Shown here: one piece after another, positions 8,562 to 16,619 of the stretch
How positions within the stretch are numbered: the stretch's first letter is position 1
Layout: the number at the start of each line of letters is the position of its first letter
Notes under the pieces: generated by a model
What the model saw: only the letters and a program-made list of their open reading frames with translations
Told to the model about the DNA's origin: nothing
Databases searched by the model: none
Translations under genes and position numbers: made by a program
Source: Streptomyces sp. NBC_00448
Lineage (GTDB): Bacteria > Actinomycetota > Actinomycetes > Streptomycetales > Streptomycetaceae
Assembly: GCF_036014115.1 (NCBI RefSeq)
Contig: NZ_CP107913.1
Span: 8,301,501 to 8,365,500 of the forward strand
Length of the DNA: 64,000 nucleotides
Reading direction: 5' to 3'

Positions 8562-9004
8562 GTGCGGCTCCTTGGATAGAGGCGCGTGCGGTGGGCCGAA
8601 GAGGTCGGCCGGTGTCTCGGTCGATACGGTGATCGCGTGGGAGCGGCCTTGCGGCAACCCGGCTGATACATCGGATGTATCGGCTAGCGGAGGACGCTAG
8701 TGGGACGCCTCTGAAGGGTCAAGAGGGTGGGCGACAACCGGCTGGAGGTTCGTCGGCGACCTCTGAGCAAGTCGCACTATGTCGGCCGCCAGCAGGTGAG
8801 TTCGGACCCTGGGCGGCAGAAGGAGCCGCCCGATCCCGGGTGTTGACGGGTGGGACGCATCCGAGCCGTATCCGCGCGCGTGGCCGCTCTCGCGGGAGAG
8901 ATCGGACGGGCCGGGACGGAGGTCGCCCGGAGCGCGGGCGGGCGTCGCCTGCGGTGCGCCCGCACCGGAGGCAACCTTCCCGTCGTGCCGGAGGTCTGAG
9001 GGGC
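8562..9004. other. 443-base divergent intergenic region
   Basis: No gene is supported here. It separates the beta-helix gene from the FG-GAP lipoprotein gene and holds two palindromes (8665-8681 and 8684-8700). The remainder is GC-rich sequence with no further signal I can defend; frames open on both strands show no family features. Confidence 0.6.
8665..8700. promoter_or_regulatory. Two adjacent palindromes upstream of the beta-helix gene (candidate operator)
   Basis: GATACATCgGATGTATC (8665-8681) is a perfect inverted repeat with a one-base centre, immediately followed by CTAGCG-gagga-CGCTAG (8684-8700). The first has the length and form of operators for FadR-subfamily GntR regulators, which often control sugar-utilisation genes. 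It lies 104 bases upstream of the secreted beta-helix enzyme. No GntR regulator of this kind is in the window, so the factor would be encoded elsewhere. Confidence 0.5.
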
Positions 9005-10492
9005 ATGGGAAGAAGCAGAGCAGCGTTCACCGCGGCGGTCGCAGGCACCGCAGCCGCCATGCTGAGTCTGTTCGGCTGCACGGGCCAGCCCCACTCGGCG
9101 GCGTCCCCGACCGCGACCATCGCCAAGTCACCGGCCAAGCCCCCGACCAAGGGCCCGGGCGTGCCGGAGGACTTCACCGGCGACGGACGTCCCGACCTGG
9201 TCGTGGCCGCCGCCGACGCCACCATCGACGGTGTCGCCTCCGCCGGATACCTCGCCGTCGTCCCCGGCTCCGCCACCGGCGCCGACCCCGCCCACGCCAC
9301 CGTGTTCACGCAGAACGGCATCGGTCAGGGGCCCGCCGGGACGGGCGGCGAATTCGGCGCGGTGACCGTCTCGGCCGACCTCGACGGCGACGGTCGCGCC
9401 GACCTCATCGCCCAGGCCGGCCGCTCCACCGTCTTCGTCGTCCGGGGCGGCGCCACCGCCTCCGCGCCGGCCGCCCGGCTGAACGGCCGCGCACCCCTCA
9501 CCGGGGACTTCGACGGCGACGGCCACCCCGACCTGCTCCTGGCCGACGACGGCCCGGCCGGGGGCACCATCGACTACGGCCCGTTCTCCCGCACCGGCAA
9601 GCCCGCCCGTACCGCGGCCGTGTCCTTCACCCCCCGACTACCGAAGCGCCCACCCAGCTACCCCAACCTCGGCACCCCGCTGGCGGTCGGCGACTTCAAC
9701 GGCGACGGCCGCGACGACGTCGTCACCCAGTGGTTGGAGGACGACGGCGACGACGTCCTCCCGAAGGCCACCGTGATCTCCTACGGCTCCGCGTCCGGCC
9801 TCGTCCGCGGCCCGCGTCTGACCGGGCCCGACGGCAAGGACGTGCACAGCACCTACGGCTCGCTCACCACCTACACCGCCGACCTCGACGGCGACGGCTA
9901 CGCCGACGTCGTCGACTGCGTGCTCCCCGAAACCCTGGGGGACACCGGCAGAACCCCGCCCCGCTCCCGCGTCACCGTCAACTACGGCGGCCCCCACGGC
10001 ATCCCCGCGCGGGCACCGCAGGCGTTCGACGTCAGCACCCGCGGTCTGCCCGAGGCCGGCACCGGCCCGGACGCCGAGCTGGGCCGCGCGGCGGCCGTCG
10101 GCGACATCAACGACGACCGGTACGCCGACCTCGCCTTCACCATCACTCCGGGCGGTTCCGGCGAGTCAGGTCAGTCCGGTCAGTCCGGCGAGTCCGGTCA
10201 GGCGCAGCCGGCCATCGTCGTGCTCTACGGCGGCCCGAACGGCCTCACCGTCAGCCACGCCCAGACCATCCCCGGACACGCCACCGCCCTCCGCATCATC
10301 GACCTGAACCACGACGGCCACGGCGACCTCGTCATCGGCCGGCCCGCTTCCACCGTCGTCGAGCAGGTCGTGACGGTACTGCGCGGCAGCGCACGCGGCG
10401 TGCAGACCGCCCACCCGCAAACGATCACCGCGGACGACATCGGCCGACCGGCAAGCCAGTCGAACACCTTCGGCTACGGGTTCGCCCGCTGA
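9005..10492 (+). CDS. FG-GAP repeat lipoprotein (integrin-alpha-like beta-propeller)
   Basis: A 495-residue protein exported as a lipoprotein: a signal sequence with the lipobox LFGC (Cys at residue 25), then a Ser/Pro/Lys linker and FG-GAP/VCBS repeats. At least seven calcium-loop motifs are visible (DFTGDGRPD, DLDGDGRAD, DFDGDGHPD, DFNGDGRDD, DLDGDGYAD, DINDDRYAD, DLNHDGHGD), which fits a seven-bladed propeller. The ATG at 9005 is chosen because the signal peptide begins there; the open frame upstream is non-coding. A low-complexity insert of repeated GESGQSGQ units sits between the sixth and seventh blades. It probably acts at the cell surface in binding; the ligand is unknown. Confidence 0.88.
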   Translation: MGRSRAAFTAAVAGTAAAMLSLFGCTGQPHSAASPTATIAKSPAKPPTKGPGVPEDFTGDGRPDLVVAAADATIDGVASAGYLAVVPGSATGADPAHATVFTQNGIGQGPAGTGGEFGAVTVSADLDGDGRADLIAQAGRSTVFVVRGGATASAPAARLNGRAPLTGDFDGDGHPDLLLADDGPAGGTIDYGPFSRTGKPARTAAVSFTPRLPKRPPSYPNLGTPLAVGDFNGDGRDDVVTQWLEDDGDDVLPKATVISYGSASGLVRGPRLTGPDGKDVHSTYGSLTTYTADLDGDGYADVVDCVLPETLGDTGRTPPRSRVTVNYGGPHGIPARAPQAFDVSTRGLPEAGTGPDAELGRAAAVGDINDDRYADLAFTITPGGSGESGQSGQSGESGQAQPAIVVLYGGPNGLTVSHAQTIPGHATALRIIDLNHDGHGDLVIGRPASTVVEQVVTVLRGSARGVQTAHPQTITADDIGRPASQSNTFGYGFAR

Positions 10493-10519
10493 ACGAGCCG
10501 AACGAGCCGGTCGCAATGG

Positions 10520-11053
10520 TCAGTCGGTCGACCTGACGGGCGCACTGCTGCTTCCCTGGCGCCGGCCACCGAGTTCCGCGTCGAGCGTCTCCTGGGCCAC
10601 GCGCATCACCTCGGCGTACACGGGGTCCGCCAGTCGCTCCCACATCTCGCTCTCCGCGACGTCCTCGACGAGGCCGACCACCCACCAGATGTTGCCGAAC
10701 GGGTCCTTGATCCGCCCGCCGCGCCGGCCGAAGGCGTCGTCGGCCAGGGAAGTGACGACCTGGCCGCCGGCCGCGAGGGCTCGTGAGAACGCCTGGTCCG
10801 CGTCGGCGACGCACACGCGCAACAGGCTCGGCATGGCGGGCCAGTCCGCGTGCCGGTCGAAGGCCAGGACGACGGTGTCGCCGACCCGGATCTCGGCGTG
10901 ACCGATCAATCCGTCCTCGGTCGACACCCGCCCCAGCTCCTCGCCCCCGAACGCCCGGGTCACGAAGTCGAGGAAGGCCCCCGTGTCGTCGGTGACGACC
11001 CAAGGCGCGACGGTGGTGTAGCCCTCCGGGGCGTCGCTGGTCTGCTCGGGCAT
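10520..11053 (-). CDS. VOC-superfamily (glyoxalase/PhnB-like) protein
   Basis: A 177-residue protein with two beta-alpha-beta-beta-beta modules of the vicinal oxygen chelate fold. Recognisable elements are the N-terminal YTTVAPWVVTDDTGAFLDFVTRAFGGEELGR, the central IGHAEIRVGDTVVLAFD (metal-ligand-type HAE), and RIKDPFGNIWWVV, the family signature near the C-terminal end of module two. This pattern matches PhnB-like proteins of unknown substrate rather than true glyoxalase I. GAGAGGA precedes the ATG at 11053. It is convergent with the FG-GAP gene. Confidence 0.85.
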   Translation of the reverse strand: MPEQTSDAPEGYTTVAPWVVTDDTGAFLDFVTRAFGGEELGRVSTEDGLIGHAEIRVGDTVVLAFDRHADWPAMPSLLRVCVADADQAFSRALAAGGQVVTSLADDAFGRRGGRIKDPFGNIWWVVGLVEDVAESEMWERLADPVYAEVMRVAQETLDAELGGRRQGSSSAPVRSTD

Positions 11054-11295
11054 CGCGGTCCTCTCGCTGACGGTTGCTGCCGGCAGCGACCGTAGGGGCG
11101 AACCAGGTCAGTTTCCGTCCTCAAGGGCAGCGAGCCGGAATCGCGGCCGGGTGCCCCTGACCCCCGCCCGCGCGCCGGCATCGACCCGGCCCGAGACAGC
11201 GGCGATGCCCCGCCCCACCCGGAGTTGACCTTGTCCCAAGGCGCTCTGCTGGGTGCGCTGGAAAGGCTGGAAGGGTGAGCGGGGGGGAAAGGCTC

Positions 11296-12240
11296 TCAGT
11301 CGGATCGGCCCAAGGTCACGGTGCGGGAGCCGGGTGTGAAGTCGTCGAAGGACTGCTGCCAGGACTCACCGGGCCAGTAGTACGTCACGCGGCCCTCGAC
11401 GGGCCGGTAGCGGGCCGTGTAGAGGGTTCTGGACCCCTGGTCGTCGACGGATCGGTACAGCGGCGGCTTCAGCATCGCGGCCACGTCCGCACCCGCGGCG
11501 CGAATGGCGCGCAGCCGCTCCTGCGTCTGCAGGGCCCGCTCCTGCTCGTCGGTCACCGGCAGGTGCTGGTGATTGGCGGCGCAGGCGTCGGGCGCCACTA
11601 TCGGTGACATATCCGGCCCCACGAACACCGTCACCGCCTTCACGGGATCGAGAAGGGTGAGGTTCTGCGGGACGGCGACCGGCAGGGACCGCAGCCTGTC
11701 GACCGCCTCATCGACGGTGTCGCACGTCTCCAGCAGGTAGCGCACCACGATGAGAACGGCGAAGCCGCGTCCGTAGACGGAACGTCCGCCCCAGGTGAGC
11801 GAGACCGCGAGACCGGCGTCGTTCATCCCGTCCAGCAAGCCCCACAGCACGTCCTGCATCCCGATCACGGGGCGCAGGAAGCAGGAGGAGACGATGGTCC
11901 CCTCGCACTGGTCGGGCGGCAGGTCGTAATTGCGCAGCAGAGTGCCGTTGCGGCCGATCTGGGTGCAGGACTGGGTGAACGGCCGCAGTGCCGCGTGGGT
12001 GAGGAAGGCTTCCGCGTCGGGCCGGTCGAGTTGGCCGGCCAGGCGGTCCAGCACCGGGACCAGTTCCGGCATGTGCGCACGGAAGAGCGTCCGCACGCGG
12101 TCCGCGCCCTGCGGAGTCCGGCCCTCCGCGGTCAGCAGGCCCGCCATCTCCTGCCACAGGGGCCGGGCGTGGGCGGCCCACCGCCCGTCGCCGCCGTCGC
12201 CGACCGCTATCGCCTGGAACGTCTTGTGCTGCTGCCGCAC
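11296..12240 (-). CDS. C45-type autoproteolytic acyltransferase/hydrolase (Ntn fold)
   Basis: A 314-residue protein resembling the C45 peptidase / acyl-CoA:6-aminopenicillanate acyltransferase family. The likely Ntn nucleophile is Cys92 in the motif SCTQIGRNGTLLRNYD; self-cleavage before this Cys would expose it as an N-terminal residue and release a ~91-residue alpha chain. Other family-like stretches are LLDGMNDAGLAVSLTWGGR and ANHQHLPVTDEQERALQTQERL. The GTG at 12240 has GGGGAG eight bases upstream. Members hydrolyse or transfer acyl groups from amides; here the substrate is unknown. There is no signal peptide, so it is cytosolic. No antibiotic cluster is adjacent. Confidence 0.8.
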   Translation of the reverse strand: MRQQHKTFQAIAVGDGGDGRWAAHARPLWQEMAGLLTAEGRTPQGADRVRTLFRAHMPELVPVLDRLAGQLDRPDAEAFLTHAALRPFTQSCTQIGRNGTLLRNYDLPPDQCEGTIVSSCFLRPVIGMQDVLWGLLDGMNDAGLAVSLTWGGRSVYGRGFAVLIVVRYLLETCDTVDEAVDRLRSLPVAVPQNLTLLDPVKAVTVFVGPDMSPIVAPDACAANHQHLPVTDEQERALQTQERLRAIRAAGADVAAMLKPPLYRSVDDQGSRTLYTARYRPVEGRVTYYWPGESWQQSFDDFTPGSRTVTLGRSD

Positions 12241-12365
12241 GGCTGCCGCTCCCCTGTGAGAATCCGACGAGGTGAGGGCAACCTAGTCAATTGCGGGGTG
12301 AATCACCAGGCTGTCGCCATCGGCGACGTCGCGACGCCTCGGCACCTCGGCGGGTCGGCCGCCAA

Positions 12366-12494
12366 CTCGGCGAGGTACTGGTTGACTTCCGCTTCCGGCG
12401 CGGCAGTCGGCATCCGGCGGGCACCCTCGCGCACGATCTCGTCGATCAGGGAGCCGGACTCGATGGTGCCGTCGGCGGTGACAACGCTGAGCAC
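12366..12494 (-). pseudogene. IS256-family transposase N-terminal relic
   Basis: The first ~43 codons read like the N-terminus of an IS256-family transposase (GSLIDEIVREGARRM followed by AAPEAEVNQYLAELA), then similarity stops and the frame runs into unrelated sequence. The rest of a ~400-residue transposase, including the DDE catalytic domain, is absent. I cannot define terminal repeats. The 353-base stretch from 12241 to 12593 otherwise shows no gene. Confidence 0.6.
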
Positions 12495-12593
12495 TGGGCG
12501 TGCCCTCCCGGCCCGCGCCGCAACGCGGGCCTACTGTCCGCCGCGCTCGGCGAGGTCCTGGAGGAACTTCGGCACCCGGCCGGCGCCGAAGTC

Positions 12594-13022
12594 CTAGGAG
12601 CGGGCCCAGGTCGGGGTGATCGCGATGCGCGCCATCCGGTCGTACAGGTCACGGCAGTTCCGCTCGAACCGCGCGGCGGCCTCGGCGTCCATGCTCTTGC
12701 GGGCCGCGGCGAGGTACTCCTCGACCACGCCGTCGACGATGCGGACGTCCACCCGTCCGCGTACCGACAAAGCCCGGTCCTGGTCCGGGGTGCCGCCCGC
12801 GTCGACGGCCAGGGCGACGGTCGGATGGGCCCGCAGCGCCGCGACCTTGGGCGCCGTGGCGGCCGTGGAGATCACGAACTGCTCGCCGGTCCAGTAGATG
12901 CCGACCAGGACCACCCGGGGCGTGCCGTCCTTCGCGGTGTAGGCGAGGTGGCCCGAGGAGGCCGCGTCGAGCAGTTCTGCCGCGTCGACCAGTTCGGTGG
13001 CCACGGCGTGCTGATCCGTCAC
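12594..13022 (-). CDS. Pyridoxamine-5'-phosphate-oxidase-fold flavin/F420-type protein
   Basis: A 142-residue split-barrel protein. Typical features are AELLDAASSGHLAYTAKDGTPRVVLVGIYWTGEQFVIST, the first barrel strands with the substrate/cofactor-contacting loop, and AALRAHPTVALAVD and LSVRGRVDVRIVDG in the second half. Small actinobacterial members bind FMN or F420 and reduce diverse substrates. The frame extends far upstream, but GTG at 13022 has GGAAGGA six bases before it and starts the recognisable domain. The gene lies between the transposase relic and the dioxygenase gene. Confidence 0.85.
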   Translation of the reverse strand: MTDQHAVATELVDAAELLDAASSGHLAYTAKDGTPRVVLVGIYWTGEQFVISTAATAPKVAALRAHPTVALAVDAGGTPDQDRALSVRGRVDVRIVDGVVEEYLAAARKSMDAEAAARFERNCRDLYDRMARIAITPTWARS

Positions 13023-13120
13023 GGCCGTCCTTCCGGTCGGACGCGGCGCCACTCGCCACGCTCGTACCGGGGACGGTACTGATCCCCCGTTCTCGACATC
13101 GATCCCGACGCACCGGCGCA

Positions 13121-13167
13121 CCGACGGCCCCGCCGCCCGTCGCGGGTACGTGCGGCGGGGCCGTCGG
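13121..13167 (-). terminator. Strong hairpin terminator after the dioxygenase gene
   Basis: A perfect 16-bp stem (CCGACGGCCCCGCCGC at 13121-13136 with its complement at 13152-13167) and a 15-base loop, 14 bases beyond the dioxygenase stop codon. Confidence 0.65.
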
Positions 13168-13180
13168 GCGGGCGGGACTG

Positions 13181-14164
13181 TCAGGCGCTGTCGGTGGGGG
13201 AGGCGGTGGGGGTGGGGCCGCCGCCGGGAGCGCCCTCGCCGTCGTTGGTGGCGGCGGGGTCCACGGCCATGGTGAGGTAGCCGACGACGCCGCGCTGGAT
13301 GTGCCGGGGGTCGTAGACGAGCTTGAGCAGTCCGCCCTCGGTGCCGGTGCCCGGGTAGATGCTGTCCTGGTCGAGAGTGACCCGCGTGACGGTGTTCGCC
13401 GAGTAGGGGGTCACACCCGTGGTCGCGGTGACCGCGGTCTCGGCGAAGTAGAACTGCCCGGTGTGGCAGGTGCGGCCACCGGTGTACGCGGTGGACGTGC
13501 GGGTGCCGCCGGTGTGCACCTTGGTGTGGACGTGGACGGCGCGACCGGAGTACCAGCCCGGGAAGACCGTCCGGAAAGTGACGAAGCCCTGGTGGTCGGT
13601 CATCTGGATGCCGCGCAGCCAGGTGAGGTCGTCCGTCGGGGTGGCGTGGCCACCGCCACCACCACCGCCGGGCGGAGGCGTGCCGGTGGGCGGCGTGCCG
13701 GTGGGCGGCGGGTCGGTCGGAGGCGTGCCGCCGCCACCACCCCCGCCGTTGCCGGTCTGGGTGTAGCCGGAGTAGACGCCGGAGGCGTCGCAGTGCCAGA
13801 TCTCCACGGCCGAGTCGCGCAGCGGCTCGCAGGTCGACGCGTCCACCGCGCGCAGGACCAGCAGCAGGGGGATGCCGGTGCGGTCCTCGACGACGTTCTT
13901 CCGGAAGAGTTCGTAGTCGAGGTAGTACGGCCCCTCGATCTGCTCGCTGGTCAACCGCATGCACGCGGTGGTGGCCAGCGCTTTCGCCTTCGCGGCCGCC
14001 ACGGCCGCCGAACCGCCGGACGTGGTCCGGTCGGCGGCGTACGCGGTGGCACCGAGGCCGGTGAGCGCGACGGCACCCGCGCCACCGAGAGCGAGCGCAC
14101 GGCGGCGGGTCAGTGCCTGGGAGACGACGGCGTTGTCGGGTTCGTCGTGGCTTCGATTGGTCAT
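13181..14164 (-). CDS. Exported intradiol ring-cleavage dioxygenase family protein
   Basis: A 327-residue protein of the protocatechuate 3,4-dioxygenase-like family. The leader contains a twin-arginine motif (LTRRRALALGG) and a hydrophobic stretch ending at AYA, so Tat export is likely. Non-heme iron ligands can be placed: a Tyr in EGPYYLDYEL, a Tyr in GVYSGY, and the two His in AVHVHTKVH. The domain is interrupted by a roughly 35-residue Gly/Pro-rich insert (from TGNGGGG to GGGGGGH), between the YSGY segment and the LTWLRGIQMTD strand. A second Gly/Pro/Thr tail ends the protein. Such secreted dioxygenases are common in Streptomyces; the aromatic substrate is unknown. Confidence 0.85.
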   Translation of the reverse strand: MTNRSHDEPDNAVVSQALTRRRALALGGAGAVALTGLGATAYAADRTTSGGSAAVAAAKAKALATTACMRLTSEQIEGPYYLDYELFRKNVVEDRTGIPLLLVLRAVDASTCEPLRDSAVEIWHCDASGVYSGYTQTGNGGGGGGGTPPTDPPPTGTPPTGTPPPGGGGGGGHATPTDDLTWLRGIQMTDHQGFVTFRTVFPGWYSGRAVHVHTKVHTGGTRTSTAYTGGRTCHTGQFYFAETAVTATTGVTPYSANTVTRVTLDQDSIYPGTGTEGGLLKLVYDPRHIQRGVVGYLTMAVDPAATNDGEGAPGGGPTPTASPTDSA

Positions 14165-14293
14165 TGCGCGAGGCTAGAAAGCCGTCCTGTGACCGCCATA
14201 TGAAACAACCGTCCAGATCCGGCCAGTTCCGGAGCCGGTTCCGGGCCCGGTTCCGGGCCCGGACGAGGAAGGGCGGGGCCGTACGCTGGTGCC

Positions 14294-14767
14294 GTGCATC
14301 TGTGCTTCGTCTGCAGCGGGAACATCTGCCGGTCGCCGTCCGCCGCGCTGGTGGTCGCCGAACACCTGCGCCGGGAGGGCCTGGAGGACCGGGTCCGGGT
14401 CACGAGCGCGGGCATCGGGCCCTGGCACGCCGGCGACCCGATCGACCCGCGCGCCGGGGAGGTGCTGGAGCGGCACGGCTACCCCGTGGACCACGTCGCC
14501 GCGCAGGTGGGCGCCGAACACCTGGACGCGGACCTGTTCCTGGCGATGGACCGCGGCCACGAGAAGGCGCTGCGCAAGCTGGTCGACGACCCGTCGCGGG
14601 TGCGGATGCTGCGGTCGTTCGACCCGGCGGCGACCGGTGGCCCGGACGGGCTGGACGTGCCGGACCCGTACTACGGCGGCCCCGACGGCTTCGAAGAGGT
14701 GCTGGACATGATCGAGGCGTCGACCCCCGGCCTGCTCGCGTGGGTGCGCGAGCGCCTCGACGCGTGA
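14294..14767 (+). CDS. ptpA: Low-molecular-weight protein-tyrosine phosphatase
   Basis: A 157-residue cytosolic phosphatase. The P-loop CSGNICRS gives the CX5R motif with nucleophile Cys7 and Arg13, and the general-acid loop VPDPYYGG carries the catalytic Asp near residue 117. The length and these motifs fit the LMW-PTP family that dephosphorylates phosphotyrosine proteins. The GTG at 14294 begins exactly at the family N-terminus. It is followed after 64 bases of imperfect GTGAGGGCCG repeats by a fructosamine-kinase-like gene on the same strand. Confidence 0.93.
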   Translation: MHLCFVCSGNICRSPSAALVVAEHLRREGLEDRVRVTSAGIGPWHAGDPIDPRAGEVLERHGYPVDHVAAQVGAEHLDADLFLAMDRGHEKALRKLVDDPSRVRMLRSFDPAATGGPDGLDVPDPYYGGPDGFEEVLDMIEASTPGLLAWVRERLDA

Positions 14768-14831
14768 GGGCCGACGCGCGAGGGCCGATGCGTGAGGCGT
14801 CATCAGTGAGGGCCGGCGTGAGGCGCGGCGC

Positions 14832-15698
14832 GTGAGCCGGGACCCCGAGTCCGCGCGGGCCGCGGCGGCGCGGCTGACCGGGCAGCCGGTGACCGGCGGG
14901 CGCCGCAGTTCCGGCGCGCTCACCGAACTGCTGCTCGGCGACGGCACCGTGGTGCTGGTCAAACGCGGTGACGGCCCCGGGGCGGCCCGCGCGGAAGCGG
15001 CCGGGCTGCGCTGGCTGGCCGACGCGGGCACGGTGCGCGTGCCGGCCGTCCGGGGCGCCGACGACGCGTGGCTGGTCATCGACCTGGTCCCGACCGGCCC
15101 GCCCGGTGCCGGTGCCGCGGACCGGTTCGGCCGCGACCTCGCGGCCCTGCACGCCGCCGGCGCCCCCGCGTTCGGCGCCCCGCCGCCCGGCGGCCCCGAG
15201 GACGCGTACATCGGCACCGCGCCGATGCGCAACGCGACCGGCCCGGACTGGCCGCGCTGGTACGCCGAGCACCGCGTGCTGCCGTATCTGCGGCTCGCCG
15301 TCGACCGCGGCACGCTGCGGCCCGCCGAAGCGGCCGTCGTGGAACGCGTCTGCGACCGGCTGCCCGACCTCGCGGGACCCGCAGAGCCGCCCGCCCGGCT
15401 GCACGGCGACCTGTGGAGCGGCAACGTCCTGTGGGGCGCCGACGGCGACACCTGGCTGATCGATCCCGCCGCGCACGGCGGCCACCGCGAGACGGACCTG
15501 GCGATGCTGCGGCTCTTCGGCTGCCCGCACCTGGAACGCGTGCTGGCCGCCTACGACGAGGCCGCGCCGCTGTCCGCCGGCTGGCGCTCCCGCGTCCCCC
15601 TCCACCAGCTCTTCCCGCTCCTGGTCCACACGGTGCTCTTCGGCCGCGGCTACGGCGAACAGGCCCTGACGGCGGCCCGGTCGGCGCTGTCGGCCTGA
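14832..15698 (+). CDS. Fructosamine kinase / ketosamine-3-kinase-like protein
   Basis: A 288-residue kinase-like protein of the fructosamine-3-kinase family (APH fold). Visible are a nucleotide-binding strand with VVLVKRGDG (ATP Lys), the catalytic loop RLHGDLWSGNVLWG (His-Gly-Asp and the following Asn) and the metal-binding segment LIDPAAHGGHRETDLAM. These enzymes phosphorylate ketosamines on glycated proteins so that they decompose, a repair activity. It lies directly downstream of the tyrosine phosphatase and probably shares its transcript. Confidence 0.9.
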   Translation: MSRDPESARAAAARLTGQPVTGGRRSSGALTELLLGDGTVVLVKRGDGPGAARAEAAGLRWLADAGTVRVPAVRGADDAWLVIDLVPTGPPGAGAADRFGRDLAALHAAGAPAFGAPPPGGPEDAYIGTAPMRNATGPDWPRWYAEHRVLPYLRLAVDRGTLRPAEAAVVERVCDRLPDLAGPAEPPARLHGDLWSGNVLWGADGDTWLIDPAAHGGHRETDLAMLRLFGCPHLERVLAAYDEAAPLSAGWRSRVPLHQLFPLLVHTVLFGRGYGEQALTAARSALSA

Positions 15699-15751
15699 GC
15701 CTTGCCGGGTGGGCCCTGCCTCGTCGGCGTGAGCCGCCGCCGGAGGAACGG

Positions 15752-16438
15752 TCAGCTGTCGGTCGGGCCGTACCCGTCGCGGTCGAACGCCTCCGCCGCC
15801 TGCGCGATCAGGTCGCGTGCCTCCGCCCCGTAGACCGTCGACCGCCGCAGCAGGCCGAACGCCTTGCGGAACACCGCGAGCCGGGCCGGATCGGTGATCG
15901 TCTCGGCGCCCCGGAAACCCTCCACCTCCGCGCGGCGGTCGTCGAAGAGGGCGAAGCCGTCACCGGGGTAGATGTGTCTGCGGGCGCGGGCCGGGATGAC
16001 CCCGAGCGTGAGCCCGGGAAGCACGGTGGCTCCCGCGAGGTGTTCCAACTGCTCGCGCATCACGCCGGCTCCGCCGATGTTCGTCAGCAGCGCCTGCTCG
16101 CCGAGCAGGACATGGAAGGTGCGGCCGCCGCGTCCGATGTACGCCGCGCGGGCGGTCCGTGCGGCGACCCCGGCCGCGATGTCGTCGGGGATCTCGTGGA
16201 AGTCGACGACCAACCGGAGCATCGCGGCGGCGTAGGCGGGCGTCTGGAGGTTCCCCCAGACGACGTCGGGGGAGTACCCGACGTAGTCCCGGGTGTTCCT
16301 GACCAGGTCGAGGAAGCTCTCCTGCACGGGGCCGGTTCCTTCCCGGAGCAGGGTCTGCCAGGAGCCGTCCTGGTGCTCCGAGCGCTCCGGACCGTAGCGC
16401 TCCGGACCGTGCGAGTCGTTCGCCGAAGAGGGCCGCAT
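15752..16438 (-). CDS. DUF5753 (Scr1-type) regulator lacking the HTH domain
   Basis: A 228-residue protein matching only the C-terminal DUF5753 domain of XRE/DUF5753 regulators: DYVGYSPDVVWGNLQTPAYAAAML (the family's conserved GLLQTPAYA-like segment), LLGEQALLTNIGGAGVMREQLEHL and LGVIPARARRHIYPGDGFALFDD. The ~80-residue helix-turn-helix normally preceding it is absent; the first 25 residues are a short polar leader. The ATG at 16438 has no clear ribosome binding site. It may act as a partner for other proteins or be a natural HTH-less member. The neighbour in the opposite direction is a MazF-like protein, 181 bases away. Confidence 0.8.
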   Translation of the reverse strand: MRPSSANDSHGPERYGPERSEHQDGSWQTLLREGTGPVQESFLDLVRNTRDYVGYSPDVVWGNLQTPAYAAAMLRLVVDFHEIPDDIAAGVAARTARAAYIGRGGRTFHVLLGEQALLTNIGGAGVMREQLEHLAGATVLPGLTLGVIPARARRHIYPGDGFALFDDRRAEVEGFRGAETITDPARLAVFRKAFGLLRRSTVYGAEARDLIAQAAEAFDRDGYGPTDS

Positions 16439-16579
16439 ACGGGCGATCGTGGCATCGTGGGGGCCGCCGTGTCCGGGAAACGGCCTCGACGGAGGGGGCG
16501 AGCGGAGGGCTCCCGGGTGCGGGTTCGGGGCGTGCGGCGGGGGTGGGGCAGACTCGTCGGCGGGTTCGGGTGCGGAGAA

Positions 16580-16606
16580 CCGGGTGAACAGATCCGGGTG
16601 AACAGA
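16580..16606. repeat. 13-base direct repeat before the MazF-like gene
   Basis: CCGGGTGAACAGA occurs at 16580-16592 and again at 16594-16606, with a period of 14 bases, ending 13 bases before the ATG of the MazF-like gene. It may be a regulatory site or a simple duplication. Confidence 0.6.
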
Positions 16607-16619
16607 AGGCGGGCGAGGG

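Noticed and set aside
12366..12494. An intact IS256 element
   Set aside because: Only about 43 codons of the transposase N-terminus remain, with no catalytic domain and no definable terminal repeats.
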